Assembly: GCF_003967275.1 (NCBI RefSeq)
Contig: NZ_AP018721.1
Coordinates: 434,001 to 498,000, forward strand
Source of the DNA: Sulfuritortus calidifontis
Lineage (GTDB): Bacteria > Pseudomonadota > Gammaproteobacteria > Burkholderiales > Thiobacillaceae
DNA length: 64,000 bases
Direction: 5' to 3'
The position numbers were made by a program, and so were the translations under genes. The notes under the pieces were generated by a model, which saw only the letters and a list, made by a program, of their open reading frames with translations, did not search any database and was not told the origin of the DNA. The first letter of the stretch is position 1, and each line of letters starts with the position of its first letter. Positions 30,664 to 40,339 of this stretch are shown in pieces.

Positions 30664-31233
30664 ATGACCCGCATTCTGGTGTTTGCCGGCAGCACCCGGC
30701 AGGGCTCCTTCAACAAACAATTGGCCCGCCTGGCCGCACGCGAGGTGGCAGCCAACGGGGCCGAGGCGACTTTTCTCGACCTGCGCGAATTCCCCATGCC
30801 GCTCTATGACGGCGACCTCGAGGCCGGCGACGGCCCGCCCCAGCACGCCTTCCGCCTGCAGGAGATCGTGGCCCAGCACCACGGCCTGATCGTTGCCTCG
30901 CCCGAATACAACAACTCGATCTCGGCCGTGCTCAAGAATACGATCGACTGGGTCTCGCGCACGCCGCGGGTGCGCGGCACCAATCCCTTCGCCGGCAAGC
31001 CGGCGGCCTTGATTTCCGCTTCGCCCGGCAGTCTGGGTGGCCTGCGCGGCCTGGATGCCGTGCGCAATGTGCTCAACACCGTGGGCATGCTGGTGCTGCC
31101 GGGCATGGTCGCGGTCGGCCATGCCGACCAGGCCTTCGATCAAGACGGCGGGCTGAAGGATGCCGATCTGGCCAGGCGCCTGCGCGATCTGACCGCCGAG
31201 ACCGTGCGCATGAGCCGCGCCCTGTCGGCCTGA
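30664..31233 (+). CDS. NAD(P)H-dependent FMN reductase
   Basis: Flavodoxin-fold oxidoreductase, 189 aa, of the chromate/azo/quinone-reductase type. The FMN phosphate loop is FAGSTRQGSFNKQLA (about 7-21), and SPEYNNSISAVLKNTIDWVSR is the family signature. It probably reduces FMN or quinones with NAD(P)H in the cytoplasm. The ATG at 30664 is 10 bases after the pirin stop; in-frame sequence upstream overlaps pirin. It closes the redox gene run. Confidence 0.92.
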   Translation: MTRILVFAGSTRQGSFNKQLARLAAREVAANGAEATFLDLREFPMPLYDGDLEAGDGPPQHAFRLQEIVAQHHGLIVASPEYNNSISAVLKNTIDWVSRTPRVRGTNPFAGKPAALISASPGSLGGLRGLDAVRNVLNTVGMLVLPGMVAVGHADQAFDQDGGLKDADLARRLRDLTAETVRMSRALSA

Positions 31234-31290
31234 AGCCCCTGCGGCGGAGTAGAATACCGGCTTTCATTTTTGTGGCATTAGGCAGGAATC

Positions 31291-32019
31291 ATGGCCGGAC
31301 ATTCGAAATGGGCGAACATCCAGCACCGCAAGGGCCGTCAGGACGCCAAGCGGGGCAAGATCTTCACGCGACTGATCAAGGAAATCACCGTGGCCGCCAA
31401 GCTGGGCGGCGGCGACCCCGGCGCCAACCCGCGCCTGCGCCTGGCCATCGACAAGGCCAAGGCCGAGTCCATGCCCAAGGACAACATCGAGAACGCGATC
31501 AAGCGCGGCACCGGCCAGCTCGAGGGCGTGAACTACGAAGAGGTGCGCTACGAGGGCTATGGTCCGGGTGGCGCCGCGGTGATCGTCGACTGCCTGACCG
31601 ACAACAAGACCCGCACCGTGGCCGATGTGCGTCACGCCTTCGCCAAGAACGGCGGCAACATGGGCACCGACGGCTGCGTCGCCTTCCAGTTCAAGCACTG
31701 CGGCCAGATCATCCTGGAGCCGGGCGCCAGCGAGGACGCCGTGATGGAGGTCGCGCTGGAGGCGGGCGCCGAGGACGTGATCCCGAACGAGGACGGCTCG
31801 ATCGAAGTCATCACCGCGCCCTACGACGACCTGACCAATGTGAAAGAGGCCCTGGAGAAGGCCGGCTTCAAAGTGGCCATGGCCGAGACCGTGATGAAGC
31901 CCCTGAACGAGACCGAGGTCAGCGGCGAGGACGCCGTGAAATTCCAGAAGCTGCTGGACATGCTGGAAGGCCTCGACGACGTCCAGGAGGTCTACACCTC
32001 CGCCATCCTGCCGGAGTGA
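31291..32019 (+). CDS. yebC: YebC/PmpR-family protein
   Basis: Cytoplasmic YebC/PmpR/TACO1-type protein, 242 aa, with the invariant start [23 protein letters not shown]-like segment and [22 protein letters not shown]. Members act as transcription regulators and/or as translation factors relieving ribosome stalling at proline stretches. yebC-ruvC-ruvA-ruvB is the standard proteobacterial order; here a small repeat-flanked element lies between yebC and ruvC, its first heptamer beginning 6 bases after the yebC stop codon. Confidence 0.97.
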   Translation: MAGHSKWANIQHRKGRQDAKRGKIFTRLIKEITVAAKLGGGDPGANPRLRLAIDKAKAESMPKDNIENAIKRGTGQLEGVNYEEVRYEGYGPGGAAVIVDCLTDNKTRTVADVRHAFAKNGGNMGTDGCVAFQFKHCGQIILEPGASEDAVMEVALEAGAEDVIPNEDGSIEVITAPYDDLTNVKEALEKAGFKVAMAETVMKPLNETEVSGEDAVKFQKLLDMLEGLDDVQEVYTSAILPE

Positions 32020-32024
32020 TCAGA

Positions 32025-32052
32025 GTGAGGAGTGAGGAGTGAGGAGTGAGGC
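32025..32052 (+). repeat. Left heptamer array, 4 units
   Basis: Units at 32025, 32032, 32039 (GTGAGGA) and 32046 (GTGAGGC), with no gaps. Because 7 is not a multiple of 3, successive units put a TGA stop in every frame. Each unit also contributes to an AGGAG core with a GTG six bases after it; the GTG of the fourth unit is the predicted start of the next gene. Confidence 0.97.
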
Positions 32053-32402
32053 GTAGACATCACGACCTCAAGGCCTGGCAACAGGCTATCGAGTTGGTGA
32101 AGGCGATTTATACGCTGACGGCCTCTTTCCCACCATCCGAAATGTATGGCCTTGTCGCCCAGATGCGACGGGCGGCAGTCTCGGTGCCGAGCAATATTGC
32201 AGAAGGCGCGGCCAGAGAGACATCCAAGGAATTTGCCCAGTTTCTGATAATCGCCAGAGGGTCTCTTAGCGAATTGGAAACCCAGATACGAATCAGCGTG
32301 GAGCTGGGTTTCTGTCCGCGCGAGAATAAAGCGGATGGGATTGTGGACGAGATGTTTAAATTGCTTGCTGGCCTAATCAAGGCGCAACGCCAGGAATCCT
32401 GA
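32046..32402 (+). CDS. Four-helix-bundle protein (S23 intervening-sequence family)
   Basis: Small helical protein of 118 aa in the S23/IVP four-helix-bundle family (TIGR02436 type). Family blocks: [66 protein letters not shown]. Founding members are encoded in intervening sequences of 23S rRNA genes; the Avd protein of diversity-generating retroelements has the same fold. No function is established for free-standing copies. It starts at the GTG of the last left heptamer, with GAGGAG six bases before it. AT-rich codons (TTTATACGCTG, GATGTTTAAATTGC) contrast with neighbours and suggest transfer. Its stop overlaps the ruvC ATG. Confidence 0.9.
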   Translation: MRRRHHDLKAWQQAIELVKAIYTLTASFPPSEMYGLVAQMRRAAVSVPSNIAEGAARETSKEFAQFLIIARGSLSELETQIRISVELGFCPRENKADGIVDEMFKLLAGLIKAQRQES

Positions 32403-32959
32403 TGCCTTCCTCCTCACGCCTCACGCCTCACCCCTCACGAATCCGCATCCTGGGCATCGACCCCGGCCTGCGCGCGACGGGCTATGGGGTCATCGACCAG
32501 GATGGCCAGAAGCTGAGTTACGTCGCCAGCGGCGTGGTGCGCACCCAGGACGGCGAACTGCCGGCGCGGATCAAGATCCTGTTCGCCGGGCTGCAGGAGA
32601 TCATCGAGACCTTCAAGCCCGAGGCCTGCGCGGTGGAAAAGGTGTTCGTCAACGTCAATCCGCAATCCACTCTGTTGCTCGGTCAGGCCCGGGGCGCGGC
32701 GCTGGCCGCCCTGGCCCATGCCGACCAGAGCGTCTACGAATACACCGCCTTGCAGGTGAAGCAGGCCGTGGTCGGCAACGGCCACGCCGACAAGCAGCAG
32801 GTCATGCACATGGTGATGCGCCTGCTCAAACTGCCGGGCGAACCCAGCCCCGACGCGGCCGATGCCCTGGCCTGCGCCATCTGCCATGCCCACGGCGGCC
32901 AGGGCCTGGGTGGCCTGGTCACCGCCGCTCGCCGTCGGCGCGCCGGGCGCATGTTGTGA
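32402..32959 (+). CDS. ruvC: Crossover junction endodeoxyribonuclease RuvC
   Basis: Holliday-junction resolvase, 185 aa. The catalytic acidic residues are visible: Asp in [14 protein letters not shown], Glu in [13 protein letters not shown], and the C-terminal pair in [11 protein letters not shown] and [16 protein letters not shown]. The usual RuvC starts at or one residue before the RILGIDPG block; here the first 13 residues ([13 protein letters not shown]) are extra and are encoded by the right heptamer array. No ATG, GTG or TTG exists between the array and the ILGIDPG codons. AGGAA at 32392-32396 inside the upstream gene is the apparent ribosome site, so its translation is coupled to the inserted gene. 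Confidence 0.95.
   Translation: MPSSSRLTPHPSRIRILGIDPGLRATGYGVIDQDGQKLSYVASGVVRTQDGELPARIKILFAGLQEIIETFKPEACAVEKVFVNVNPQSTLLLGQARGAALAALAHADQSVYEYTALQVKQAVVGNGHADKQQVMHMVMRLLKLPGEPSPDAADALACAICHAHGGQGLGGLVTAARRRRAGRML
32411..32438 (-). repeat. Right heptamer array, 4 inverted units
   Basis: TCCTCAC, GCCTCAC, GCCTCAC and CCCTCAC at 32411, 32418, 32425 and 32432; on the minus strand these read as GTGAGGN, inverted to the left array. In this direction the array has no stop codon in any frame, so it can be translated: it encodes ruvC residues 4-13. Confidence 0.97.
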
Positions 32960-32969
32960 GGAGACAAAA

Positions 32970-33548
32970 TTGATCGGACGCCTCACCGGCACCCTGCTGG
33001 AAAAACACCCGCCGCAGATCCTGATCGACGTGAATGGCGTCGGCTACGAGCTCGATGTGCCCATGAGCACCCTGTACAACCTGCCGGCCACCGGCGAGCG
33101 GGTGACCCTGCTCACCCATTTCGCCGTGCGCGAGGACGCCCAGCAGTTGTATGGCTTTCTCACCGCGACCGAGCGCGAGACCTTCCGTCAGCTGATCAAG
33201 ATCAGCGGCGTTGGCCCGAAGCTCGCCCTGGCCGTGCTCTCCGGCCTGTCGGTGGCCGATCTGGCCGAGGCGGTGGCCTTGCAGGAGGTGGGGCGCTTGA
33301 CCCGGATTCCCGGCGTCGGCAAGAAGACCGCCGAACGCCTGCTGTTGGAACTCAAGGGCAAGCTGGCCGACGAGATCGTCGGCGCCACCGGCGTTGTCGC
33401 GCCGCGCGCCGGCGGCGACGTGCTCAACGCCCTGATCGCCCTGGGCTACAGCGAGAAGGAGGCGGCGCTTGCGGTGAAGGCCCTGCCCGAGGGTGTCGCG
33501 GTGGAGGAGGGCATCCGTCTGGCGCTCAAGTCCCTGGCCAAGGTCTGA
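32970..33548 (+). CDS. ruvA: Holliday junction branch migration protein RuvA
   Basis: RuvA, 192 aa, tetramer that grips the Holliday junction and loads RuvB. Starts with TTG at 32970 ([28 protein letters not shown]), preceded by GAGGAGA; no ATG or GTG lies at the conserved start. N-terminal OB domain (1-64), helix-hairpin-helix domain with [15 protein letters not shown] and [17 protein letters not shown] (about 70-140), flexible linker and C-terminal RuvB-binding domain (about 143-192). It follows ruvC by 10 bases. Confidence 0.97.
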   Translation: MIGRLTGTLLEKHPPQILIDVNGVGYELDVPMSTLYNLPATGERVTLLTHFAVREDAQQLYGFLTATERETFRQLIKISGVGPKLALAVLSGLSVADLAEAVALQEVGRLTRIPGVGKKTAERLLLELKGKLADEIVGATGVVAPRAGGDVLNALIALGYSEKEAALAVKALPEGVAVEEGIRLALKSLAKV

Positions 33549-33597
33549 GCCGGCTCCAAGGTTTGACCCGGCCCCGCGACTCCGCTAAGTTCCCGCC

Positions 33598-34627
<1,030 letters not shown>

Positions 34628-34635
<8 letters not shown>

Positions 34636-35032
34636 GGCGCAGTTCGTCTGGCCGGTGCGGGTGTATTGGGAAGACACCGACGCCGGCGGCGTGGTCTATT
34701 ACGCCAATTACCTCAAGTTCATGGAACGCGCCCGCAGCGAGTGGCTGCGCGGTCTGGGCATCGAGCAGACCGATCTGGCGGAGCAGGACGGCCTGGTCTT
34801 CGTTGTGCGCCATGTCGAGGTCGATTACCTGAAGCCTGCGCGCTTCGACGATGCACTCGATGTGGTCTGCAGTCTGGCCGAGCTGAACAAGGCCAGCCTG
34901 GCCATGGCCCAGCGCATCGAACGTGCAGGCGAACCTTTGGTCACGGCCCGGGTCAAGATCGCCTGTGTCACGCGGGAGCAATTCCGCCCCGCTAAAATCC
35001 CGGTCCATATCCAACAACGCTTGGGGTGCTGA
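34628..35032 (+). CDS. ybgC: Acyl-CoA thioesterase YbgC
   Basis: Hot-dog fold thioesterase, 134 aa, associated with the Tol-Pal system. The active-site segment [26 protein letters not shown] (about 15-40) has the catalytic Asp. It hydrolyses short or ACP-linked acyl thioesters in other bacteria and interacts with phospholipid synthesis enzymes in E. coli. The ATG at 34628 lies within the end of ruvB; the tolQ ATG follows its stop codon directly. ybgC at the head of tol-pal is the normal order. Confidence 0.93.
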
Positions 35033-35722
<690 letters not shown>

Positions 35723-35727
35723 GCGTC

Positions 35728-36135
35728 ATGAGCCGCCGCCCGCGCAAGGCGATGAACCAGATCAACGTCGTGCCCTACATCGACGTGATGCTGGTGCTGC
35801 TGGTGATCTTCATGGTCACGGCGCCCTTCATCAATCCCGCCCAGGTCGAGCTGCCCAGCGTCGGCAAGAGCGCAACGCCGCCGGTGCCGCCGCTGGAGCT
35901 GACGATCAAGGCCGATGGCTCCTACTGGCTGCGCGACCGCAATGGTTCGGCAGACCCGGTGCGGGTGGCCGAGGCCGACTTGGCCGACAGCGTGCGCCGG
36001 CGGGCCAAGGCCGAACAGCCGGTAGTGATCGCCGCCGACAAATCGGTGCGCTACGAAGCGGTGATGCGGGCGATGGATGTCCTGCAGCGTGCCGGCATCG
36101 CCCGGGTCGGCCTGCTGGTGAAGCCGGTGCCGTGA
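35728..36135 (+). CDS. tolR: Tol-Pal system protein TolR
   Basis: ExbD/TolR family, 135 aa: short cytoplasmic N terminus, one membrane helix (about 15-36) containing the protonatable Asp in VVPYIDVMLVLLVIFMVTAP, then a periplasmic domain. Forms the stator with TolQ. Its stop codon overlaps the GTG start of tolA by 4 bases (GTGA). Confidence 0.95.
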   Translation: MSRRPRKAMNQINVVPYIDVMLVLLVIFMVTAPFINPAQVELPSVGKSATPPVPPLELTIKADGSYWLRDRNGSADPVRVAEADLADSVRRRAKAEQPVVIAADKSVRYEAVMRAMDVLQRAGIARVGLLVKPVP

Positions 36136-36947
36136 GCCCGCTGACCAGTCGTCAGCAGTGGTCGGCCGGGGCCCTGGCCCTGCTGTTCCACGCCGTGTTT
36201 TTTCTGGCCCTGGTGTTCAGCGTGTCCTGGCGGCAGGCGCCGAGTCTGCCGGTGATGGCCGAGCTCTGGACCAGCCTGCCGGCGCCGCCGGTGCAGGCCG
36301 AGCCCAGGCCCCTGCCGCCGCCGCCGCCCAAGCCGGCCGAAGTAAATCCGGAACCAAGCCCGGCGAAGCCGGAGCCGAGCAAGGCCGACATTGCGCTCAA
36401 GGCCAAGGAGGCGGCCAAGCAGCGCGAGGCCGAGTTGCAGCGTATCGAGCAAGAGAAAAAACGGCTCAAGCTCGAGCAGGAGAAAAAGCTGGAGGCCGAG
36501 CGCAGGCAGAAGGAAGAGGCGGCGCGCAAGAAGGCGATGGAGGAGCGCAAGCGCGCCTTGGACAGGACACTGGCCGAGCAGATGGACAGCGAACTGGCGC
36601 AGGAGGCCGCGCAGCTGAACCAGATGCGCCAGCAACAGCAGGCCAGCGCGGCGCGCAACAAATTGATCGCAGACTACCAGGAGCGCATCCGGCAGAAGAT
36701 TCGCAGCTACATCCGCCTGCCGCGCAATCTGACCGGGAACCCGGAGGCGGTGTTCCGGGTCGAGTTGCTGCCCAACGGCGAGGTGCAGCGGGCGGTGCTG
36801 GTTAGGACCAGCGGCCAGACCGCCTACGACCAGGAGGTGGAGCGGGCCATCCTCAAGGCCTCGCCCCTGCCGATGCCGCCCGACCCGGCCGCCGCAGCCA
36901 GCTTCCGCAGCGGTCTGACCCTGAAATTCCGGCCCCAGGAGGGCTGA
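36132..36947 (+). CDS. tolA: Cell envelope protein TolA
   Basis: TolA, 271 aa with GTG start overlapping tolR. One N-terminal membrane helix (about 11-33), a proline-rich stretch (about 52-75), a long Lys/Glu/Ala coiled coil (about 82-175) that spans the periplasm, and a C-terminal globular domain (about 180-271) with YIRLPRNLTGNPEAVFRVELLPNGEV that binds TolB and Pal. It is shorter than E. coli TolA (421 aa), chiefly in the coiled coil, which is usual for betaproteobacteria. Confidence 0.93.
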   Translation: MSPLTSRQQWSAGALALLFHAVFFLALVFSVSWRQAPSLPVMAELWTSLPAPPVQAEPRPLPPPPPKPAEVNPEPSPAKPEPSKADIALKAKEAAKQREAELQRIEQEKKRLKLEQEKKLEAERRQKEEAARKKAMEERKRALDRTLAEQMDSELAQEAAQLNQMRQQQQASAARNKLIADYQERIRQKIRSYIRLPRNLTGNPEAVFRVELLPNGEVQRAVLVRTSGQTAYDQEVERAILKASPLPMPPDPAAAASFRSGLTLKFRPQEG

Positions 36948-36962
36948 TACAATAGGCTGAAA

Positions 36963-38243
36963 ATGTTGATTCGTTCCCTCTCCCGCCGCGCTTGTCTGCT
37001 GCTCCTCGCCCTGTGTGCCATGCCGGCCTGGGCAGCGATGACCATCGAGATCGTCGGCGGCGGGGCCAACCGCATCCCCATCGCCGCCGCCGCGTTCGCC
37101 GCGCCGGCCGGCGTGCTCAATCCGGCCGAGGTGATCGGCGCCGATCTGCAGCGCAGCGGCCTGTTTCGCCTGGTCGACGGCCAGGATGTGCGGCCTCAGC
37201 CGGTCGAGCCGCAGCAGGTCAGTTTTCCCGTCTGGCGCGGCAAGGGTGCCGACGCCCTGGTCATCGGCCAGGTCATCGCCCAGGCCGGCAACCGCTACGA
37301 GGTGCGTTTCCGCCTGCTCGATGTGGTCAAGGGTCAGCAACTCCTGGGCATGAGCTATACGGTGCCGGCGCAGAACCTGCGCCTGGTCGCGCACAAGATC
37401 GCCGACGCCGTCTATGAGAAGCTGACCGGCGAGCCCGGCGTCTTCAGCACCCGCATCGCCTATGTGCTCAAGCGCGGCGGCCGTTATGAGTTGCAGGTGG
37501 CCGATGTCGATGGCTACAACGCGGTCACCATCGCCAGTTCGCCCGAGTCGCTGATGTCGCCGGCCTGGTCGCCCGACGGCAGCCGCCTGGCCTATGTCTC
37601 CTTCGAGGACAGGAAGCCGGTGGTCTACGTGCAGAATATCTTCGATGGCCGGCGCCGTGCCGTGGCCCGGTTCAAGGGCTCCAATTCGGCGCCGGCCTGG
37701 TCGCCCGACGGCCGGCAGCTGGCCGTGGTGCTATCCAAGGACGAGTCTTCGCAGATCTACCTGATCGACCTGGAGGGCGGCGCGCCCCGCCGCCTGATGA
37801 GCAGCAGCGGGCTCGATACCGAGCCGGCGTTCAGCCCGGACGGCCATTGGCTGTACTTCACTTCCGATCGCGGCGGCAGCCCCCAGATCTACCGGATGCC
37901 GCTGGCTGGCGGCGCGGCCCAGCGCCTGACCTTCGAGGGGGGGTACAATGTGTCGCCCGCCCTGTCGCCGGACGGCAAGACCATGGCCTTTCTCCATCGC
38001 CGCGATGGCCGCTTTCTGGTGGCGGTGATGGACCTGGCCACTGGCCAGAGCCAGGTGCTGACCGATACCGACCACGACGAGTCGCCCAGCTTCGCACCCA
38101 ACGGCCGGATGATCCTGTATGCCACCCGGACCGGCAATCAGGCCACGCTGGCGACGGTGAGCGTCGACGGCCAGGTCAAGCAGCGGCTGTCGCAGTCGGG
38201 CGATCTGCGCGAGCCCGCCTGGGCGCCGCTGAAGAATCAGTAA
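36963..38243 (+). CDS. tolB: Tol-Pal system beta-propeller protein TolB
   Basis: Periplasmic TolB, 426 aa. Signal peptide about 1-21 (ALCAMPAWA); N-terminal alpha/beta domain to about 155; then a six-bladed beta-propeller with repeated SPDG blades (PAWSPDGSRLAYVS, PAWSPDGRQLAVV, PAFSPDGHWLYFTSD, PALSPDGKTMAFL, PSFAPNGRMILY). It couples TolA to Pal. It sits 15 bases after tolA and 49 before pal. Confidence 0.97.
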   Translation: MLIRSLSRRACLLLLALCAMPAWAAMTIEIVGGGANRIPIAAAAFAAPAGVLNPAEVIGADLQRSGLFRLVDGQDVRPQPVEPQQVSFPVWRGKGADALVIGQVIAQAGNRYEVRFRLLDVVKGQQLLGMSYTVPAQNLRLVAHKIADAVYEKLTGEPGVFSTRIAYVLKRGGRYELQVADVDGYNAVTIASSPESLMSPAWSPDGSRLAYVSFEDRKPVVYVQNIFDGRRRAVARFKGSNSAPAWSPDGRQLAVVLSKDESSQIYLIDLEGGAPRRLMSSSGLDTEPAFSPDGHWLYFTSDRGGSPQIYRMPLAGGAAQRLTFEGGYNVSPALSPDGKTMAFLHRRDGRFLVAVMDLATGQSQVLTDTDHDESPSFAPNGRMILYATRTGNQATLATVSVDGQVKQRLSQSGDLREPAWAPLKNQ

Positions 38244-38292
38244 GGCAGGGATGCTGTTTCCAATTTGAACGATTTGCAGAGGAGTGCTTGAG

Positions 38293-38844
38293 ATGAAATA
38301 TGCAGTCTACGGTGTGGTGCTGGCCGCGATGCTGGCCGGTTGTGCCCAGCAGCCGGGCAAGGATGCCGCGATCGAGGACCGTTCGGCCGGTGGCGCCGGT
38401 GGCGCCCAGTCGACGGTGCAGACCCAGGGCCTGGCCGGCAGCGACGCCAGTGGCACCGCCCTGGGCGCCGGTAATCTGGTTGCCCCGCCCAAGAATGCGC
38501 CCGGCGCCCTGGGTCAGCGCGTGATCTATTTCGATTACGACAGCTCGGCCATCCGCAATGAATACCGCGCCGTGCTCGAGGCCCATGCCGGCTTCGTCAA
38601 GGCCAACGCCAAGGCCAAGGTCAACCTGGAAGGCCATGCCGACGAGCGTGGCAGCCCCGACTACAACATCGCCCTGGGGCAGCGCCGTGCCGACAGCGTG
38701 CGCAAGGCCATGCAATTGCTGGGTGCGCCCGAGGAGCGTATGGAGTCGGTCAGCTTCGGCGAGGAGAAGCCCGCCGTGCCGGGGCATGACGAAGCGGCCT
38801 GGAGCAAGAACCGTCGGGTCGAGATTCGCTACGACGGAGAGTGA
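38293..38844 (+). CDS. pal: Peptidoglycan-associated lipoprotein Pal
   Basis: Outer-membrane lipoprotein of 183 aa. Lipobox LAGC (Cys17 acylated), a flexible linker to about residue 75, then the OmpA-like peptidoglycan-binding domain: IYFDYDSSAIRNEY, NLEGHADERGSPDYNIALGQRRADSVR, SFGEEKPAVPGHDEAAWSKNRRVEI. The ATG at 38293 is chosen because AGAGGAG lies before it and the lipobox spacing is correct; a GTG three codons earlier is unlikely. Confidence 0.97.
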   Translation: MKYAVYGVVLAAMLAGCAQQPGKDAAIEDRSAGGAGGAQSTVQTQGLAGSDASGTALGAGNLVAPPKNAPGALGQRVIYFDYDSSAIRNEYRAVLEAHAGFVKANAKAKVNLEGHADERGSPDYNIALGQRRADSVRKAMQLLGAPEERMESVSFGEEKPAVPGHDEAAWSKNRRVEIRYDGE

Positions 38845-38854
38845 GCAGTAAGGC

Positions 38855-39625
38855 ATGAACGTCTTTCAGCGTAGCCTTGTGTCCCTGCTGTGCCTCGTCT
38901 GGGGCACGGCAGGGGCGGCGCCTGCGCCGGTGATCGAGGCGGGCCAGCCGCAGCCGGCAGCGCTGATGCAGGCGTTCAAGGCGCTGGAGGATCGTTTCAA
39001 CAAGCTTGAAGGCCAGTTGGAGAACCAGGGCGTGCTCGCCCTGTTCAACGAGGTCGAACAGCTGAAGGCGGAACTGGCGAAGCTGAAGGGGGTCCAGGAG
39101 GAACTGGTCCATCGTTTGGCCGCCGCCGAGAAACGCCAGAAGGACTTTTATACCGACCTGGATGACCGGTTGAAGGAGTTGGCCGCGAGGCCGACCCCCG
39201 CCGCCACTGCCCCGGTCGCCGCAACGCCGGCGACCGATGCCGGCGCTTCCGAGCAGGAGACCAAGGTCTACCAGGATGCCTTCGCCGCGATCCGTGCCGG
39301 CAACTATCAGGCCGCGATCAAGGATTTCCAGGCCTTCCTCAAGGCCTATCCGAACAGTGCCCTGGCCAGCAATGCCCAGTACTGGATCGGTTTTTCCCAA
39401 TTCTCCCTGGGCGACTACAAGGCCACGGTCGAGTCGCACCAGCGGCTGCTGCAGCTGTATCCGGACAGCCCCAAGGCGCCGGACGCCATGCTCGGCCTGG
39501 CCCGGGCCAGGATGCAGCTGGGCGAGACCAAGGCCGCCCAGGCGACCCTGGAGCAGATCGTCAAGCAGCATGCCGGCAGCCGGGCGGCCGAGAGCGCCCA
39601 GAAGCTGCTGTCCACCCTGAAATAA
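38855..39625 (+). CDS. cpoB: Cell division coordinator CpoB (YbgF)
   Basis: Periplasmic CpoB, 256 aa: signal peptide about 1-22, N-terminal coiled coil (about 35-105) that trimerises, a Pro/Ala linker, and TPR repeats (about 130-250; YQDAFAAIRAGNYQAAIKDFQAFLKAYP, AQYWIGFSQFSLGDYKAT, ML-GLARARMQLGETKAA). It coordinates peptidoglycan synthesis with Tol-Pal constriction in E. coli. It is the last gene of the tol-pal set; queE follows after 12 bases as in many proteobacteria. Confidence 0.94.
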   Translation: MNVFQRSLVSLLCLVWGTAGAAPAPVIEAGQPQPAALMQAFKALEDRFNKLEGQLENQGVLALFNEVEQLKAELAKLKGVQEELVHRLAAAEKRQKDFYTDLDDRLKELAARPTPAATAPVAATPATDAGASEQETKVYQDAFAAIRAGNYQAAIKDFQAFLKAYPNSALASNAQYWIGFSQFSLGDYKATVESHQRLLQLYPDSPKAPDAMLGLARARMQLGETKAAQATLEQIVKQHAGSRAAESAQKLLSTLK

Positions 39626-39637
39626 GCCAAGCCCATC

Positions 39638-40285
39638 GTGTCTGAACCGCGGCTTCGGGTCACCGAAATCTTCTATTCGATCCAGGGCGAGACCAGCCGC
39701 GTCGGTCTGCCCACGGTCTTCGTCCGCCTCACCGGCTGCCCCCTGCGCTGCGGCTATTGCGACACCGCCTATGCCTTCCAGGGTGGCGAGTGGATGACCC
39801 TGGCGCAGATCCTTGCCGCGGTGGCGGCCTATGCCCTGCGCCAGGTCACGGTGACCGGCGGCGAGCCCCTGGCCCAGCGCGATTGCCCGGCCCTGCTCAC
39901 GGCGCTGTGCGATGCCGGTTACGACGTGTCGCTCGAGACCAGCGGCGCCCTGGACATCGCCCCGGTGGATAAGCGGGTGGCGCGCATCGTCGACATCAAG
40001 ACCCCGGGCTCGGGCGAGGTCGAACGCAATCTCTGGTCCAACATCGAGCAGCTGACGCCGCATGACGAGGTCAAGTTCGTCATCGTCGACGAGGCCGATT
40101 ACCGCTGGGCGGTCGAGCTGTTGCGCCAGCATCGCCTGGCCGAGCGCTGCGAGGTGCTGTTCTCGCCGGTGTTCGGAAAATTGCAGCCGCGCCAGCTGGC
40201 CGAATGGATCCTGCGCGACCGCTTGCCCGTGCGCCTGCAGGTGCAGTTGCACAAGGTCCTCTGGGGCGAGGAGCCAGGGCGCTAA
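39638..40285 (+). CDS. queE: 7-carboxy-7-deazaguanine synthase
   Basis: Radical-SAM enzyme of queuosine synthesis, 215 aa, converting 6-carboxy-tetrahydropterin to 7-carboxy-7-deazaguanine. GTG start. The cluster-binding cysteines are C34, C38 and C41 in GCPLRCGYCDTAY (CX3CX2C), and VTVTGGEPLAQ is the SAM-binding GGE motif. Placed between cpoB and queC, the common tol-pal/queuosine junction. Confidence 0.95.
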   Translation: MSEPRLRVTEIFYSIQGETSRVGLPTVFVRLTGCPLRCGYCDTAYAFQGGEWMTLAQILAAVAAYALRQVTVTGGEPLAQRDCPALLTALCDAGYDVSLETSGALDIAPVDKRVARIVDIKTPGSGEVERNLWSNIEQLTPHDEVKFVIVDEADYRWAVELLRQHRLAERCEVLFSPVFGKLQPRQLAEWILRDRLPVRLQVQLHKVLWGEEPGR

Positions 40286-40338
40286 TGAAAACGAGCCCGC
40301 GCAAACAGCGTCTTGGGGCGAGTTTCGGCGGAGGCTAA
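40285..40338 (+). CDS. Possible 17-codon upstream ORF before queC
   Basis: A tiny ATG frame, starting on the last base of the queE stop codon and ending in TAA two bases before the GTG of queC. It encodes [17 protein letters not shown]. The close fit between two genes suggests translational coupling, but no homology is recognised and it could be chance. Confidence 0.3.
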   Translation: MKTSPRKQRLGASFGGG

Positions 40339-40339
40339 T

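Larger units (their letters stand above)
32025..32438. mobile_element. Heptamer-flanked four-helix-bundle element
   Basis: A 414-bp unit between yebC and ruvC, genes that normally adjoin. It consists of four tandem heptamers GTGAGGM on the left (32025-32052), a 118-codon gene for an S23/four-helix-bundle protein, and four heptamers in inverted orientation on the right (32411-32438). The same inverted heptamer arms, without a gene, occur at 46418-46507. There is no transposase or target duplication that I can see, so mobility is inferred from the interrupted gene order, the flanking inverted arms, the second locus, and lower GC than the neighbours. Confidence 0.6.

Noticed and set aside
32025-32052. 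CRISPR array
   Set aside because: Units are contiguous heptamers with no spacers.
32046-32402. rRNA intervening sequence
   Set aside because: No 23S rRNA sequence flanks it; the neighbours are yebC and ruvC.
32025-32445. Diversity-generating retroelement, because Avd shares the four-helix-bundle fold
   Set aside because: No reverse transcriptase, template repeat or variable repeat with adenine-biased changes is visible nearby.
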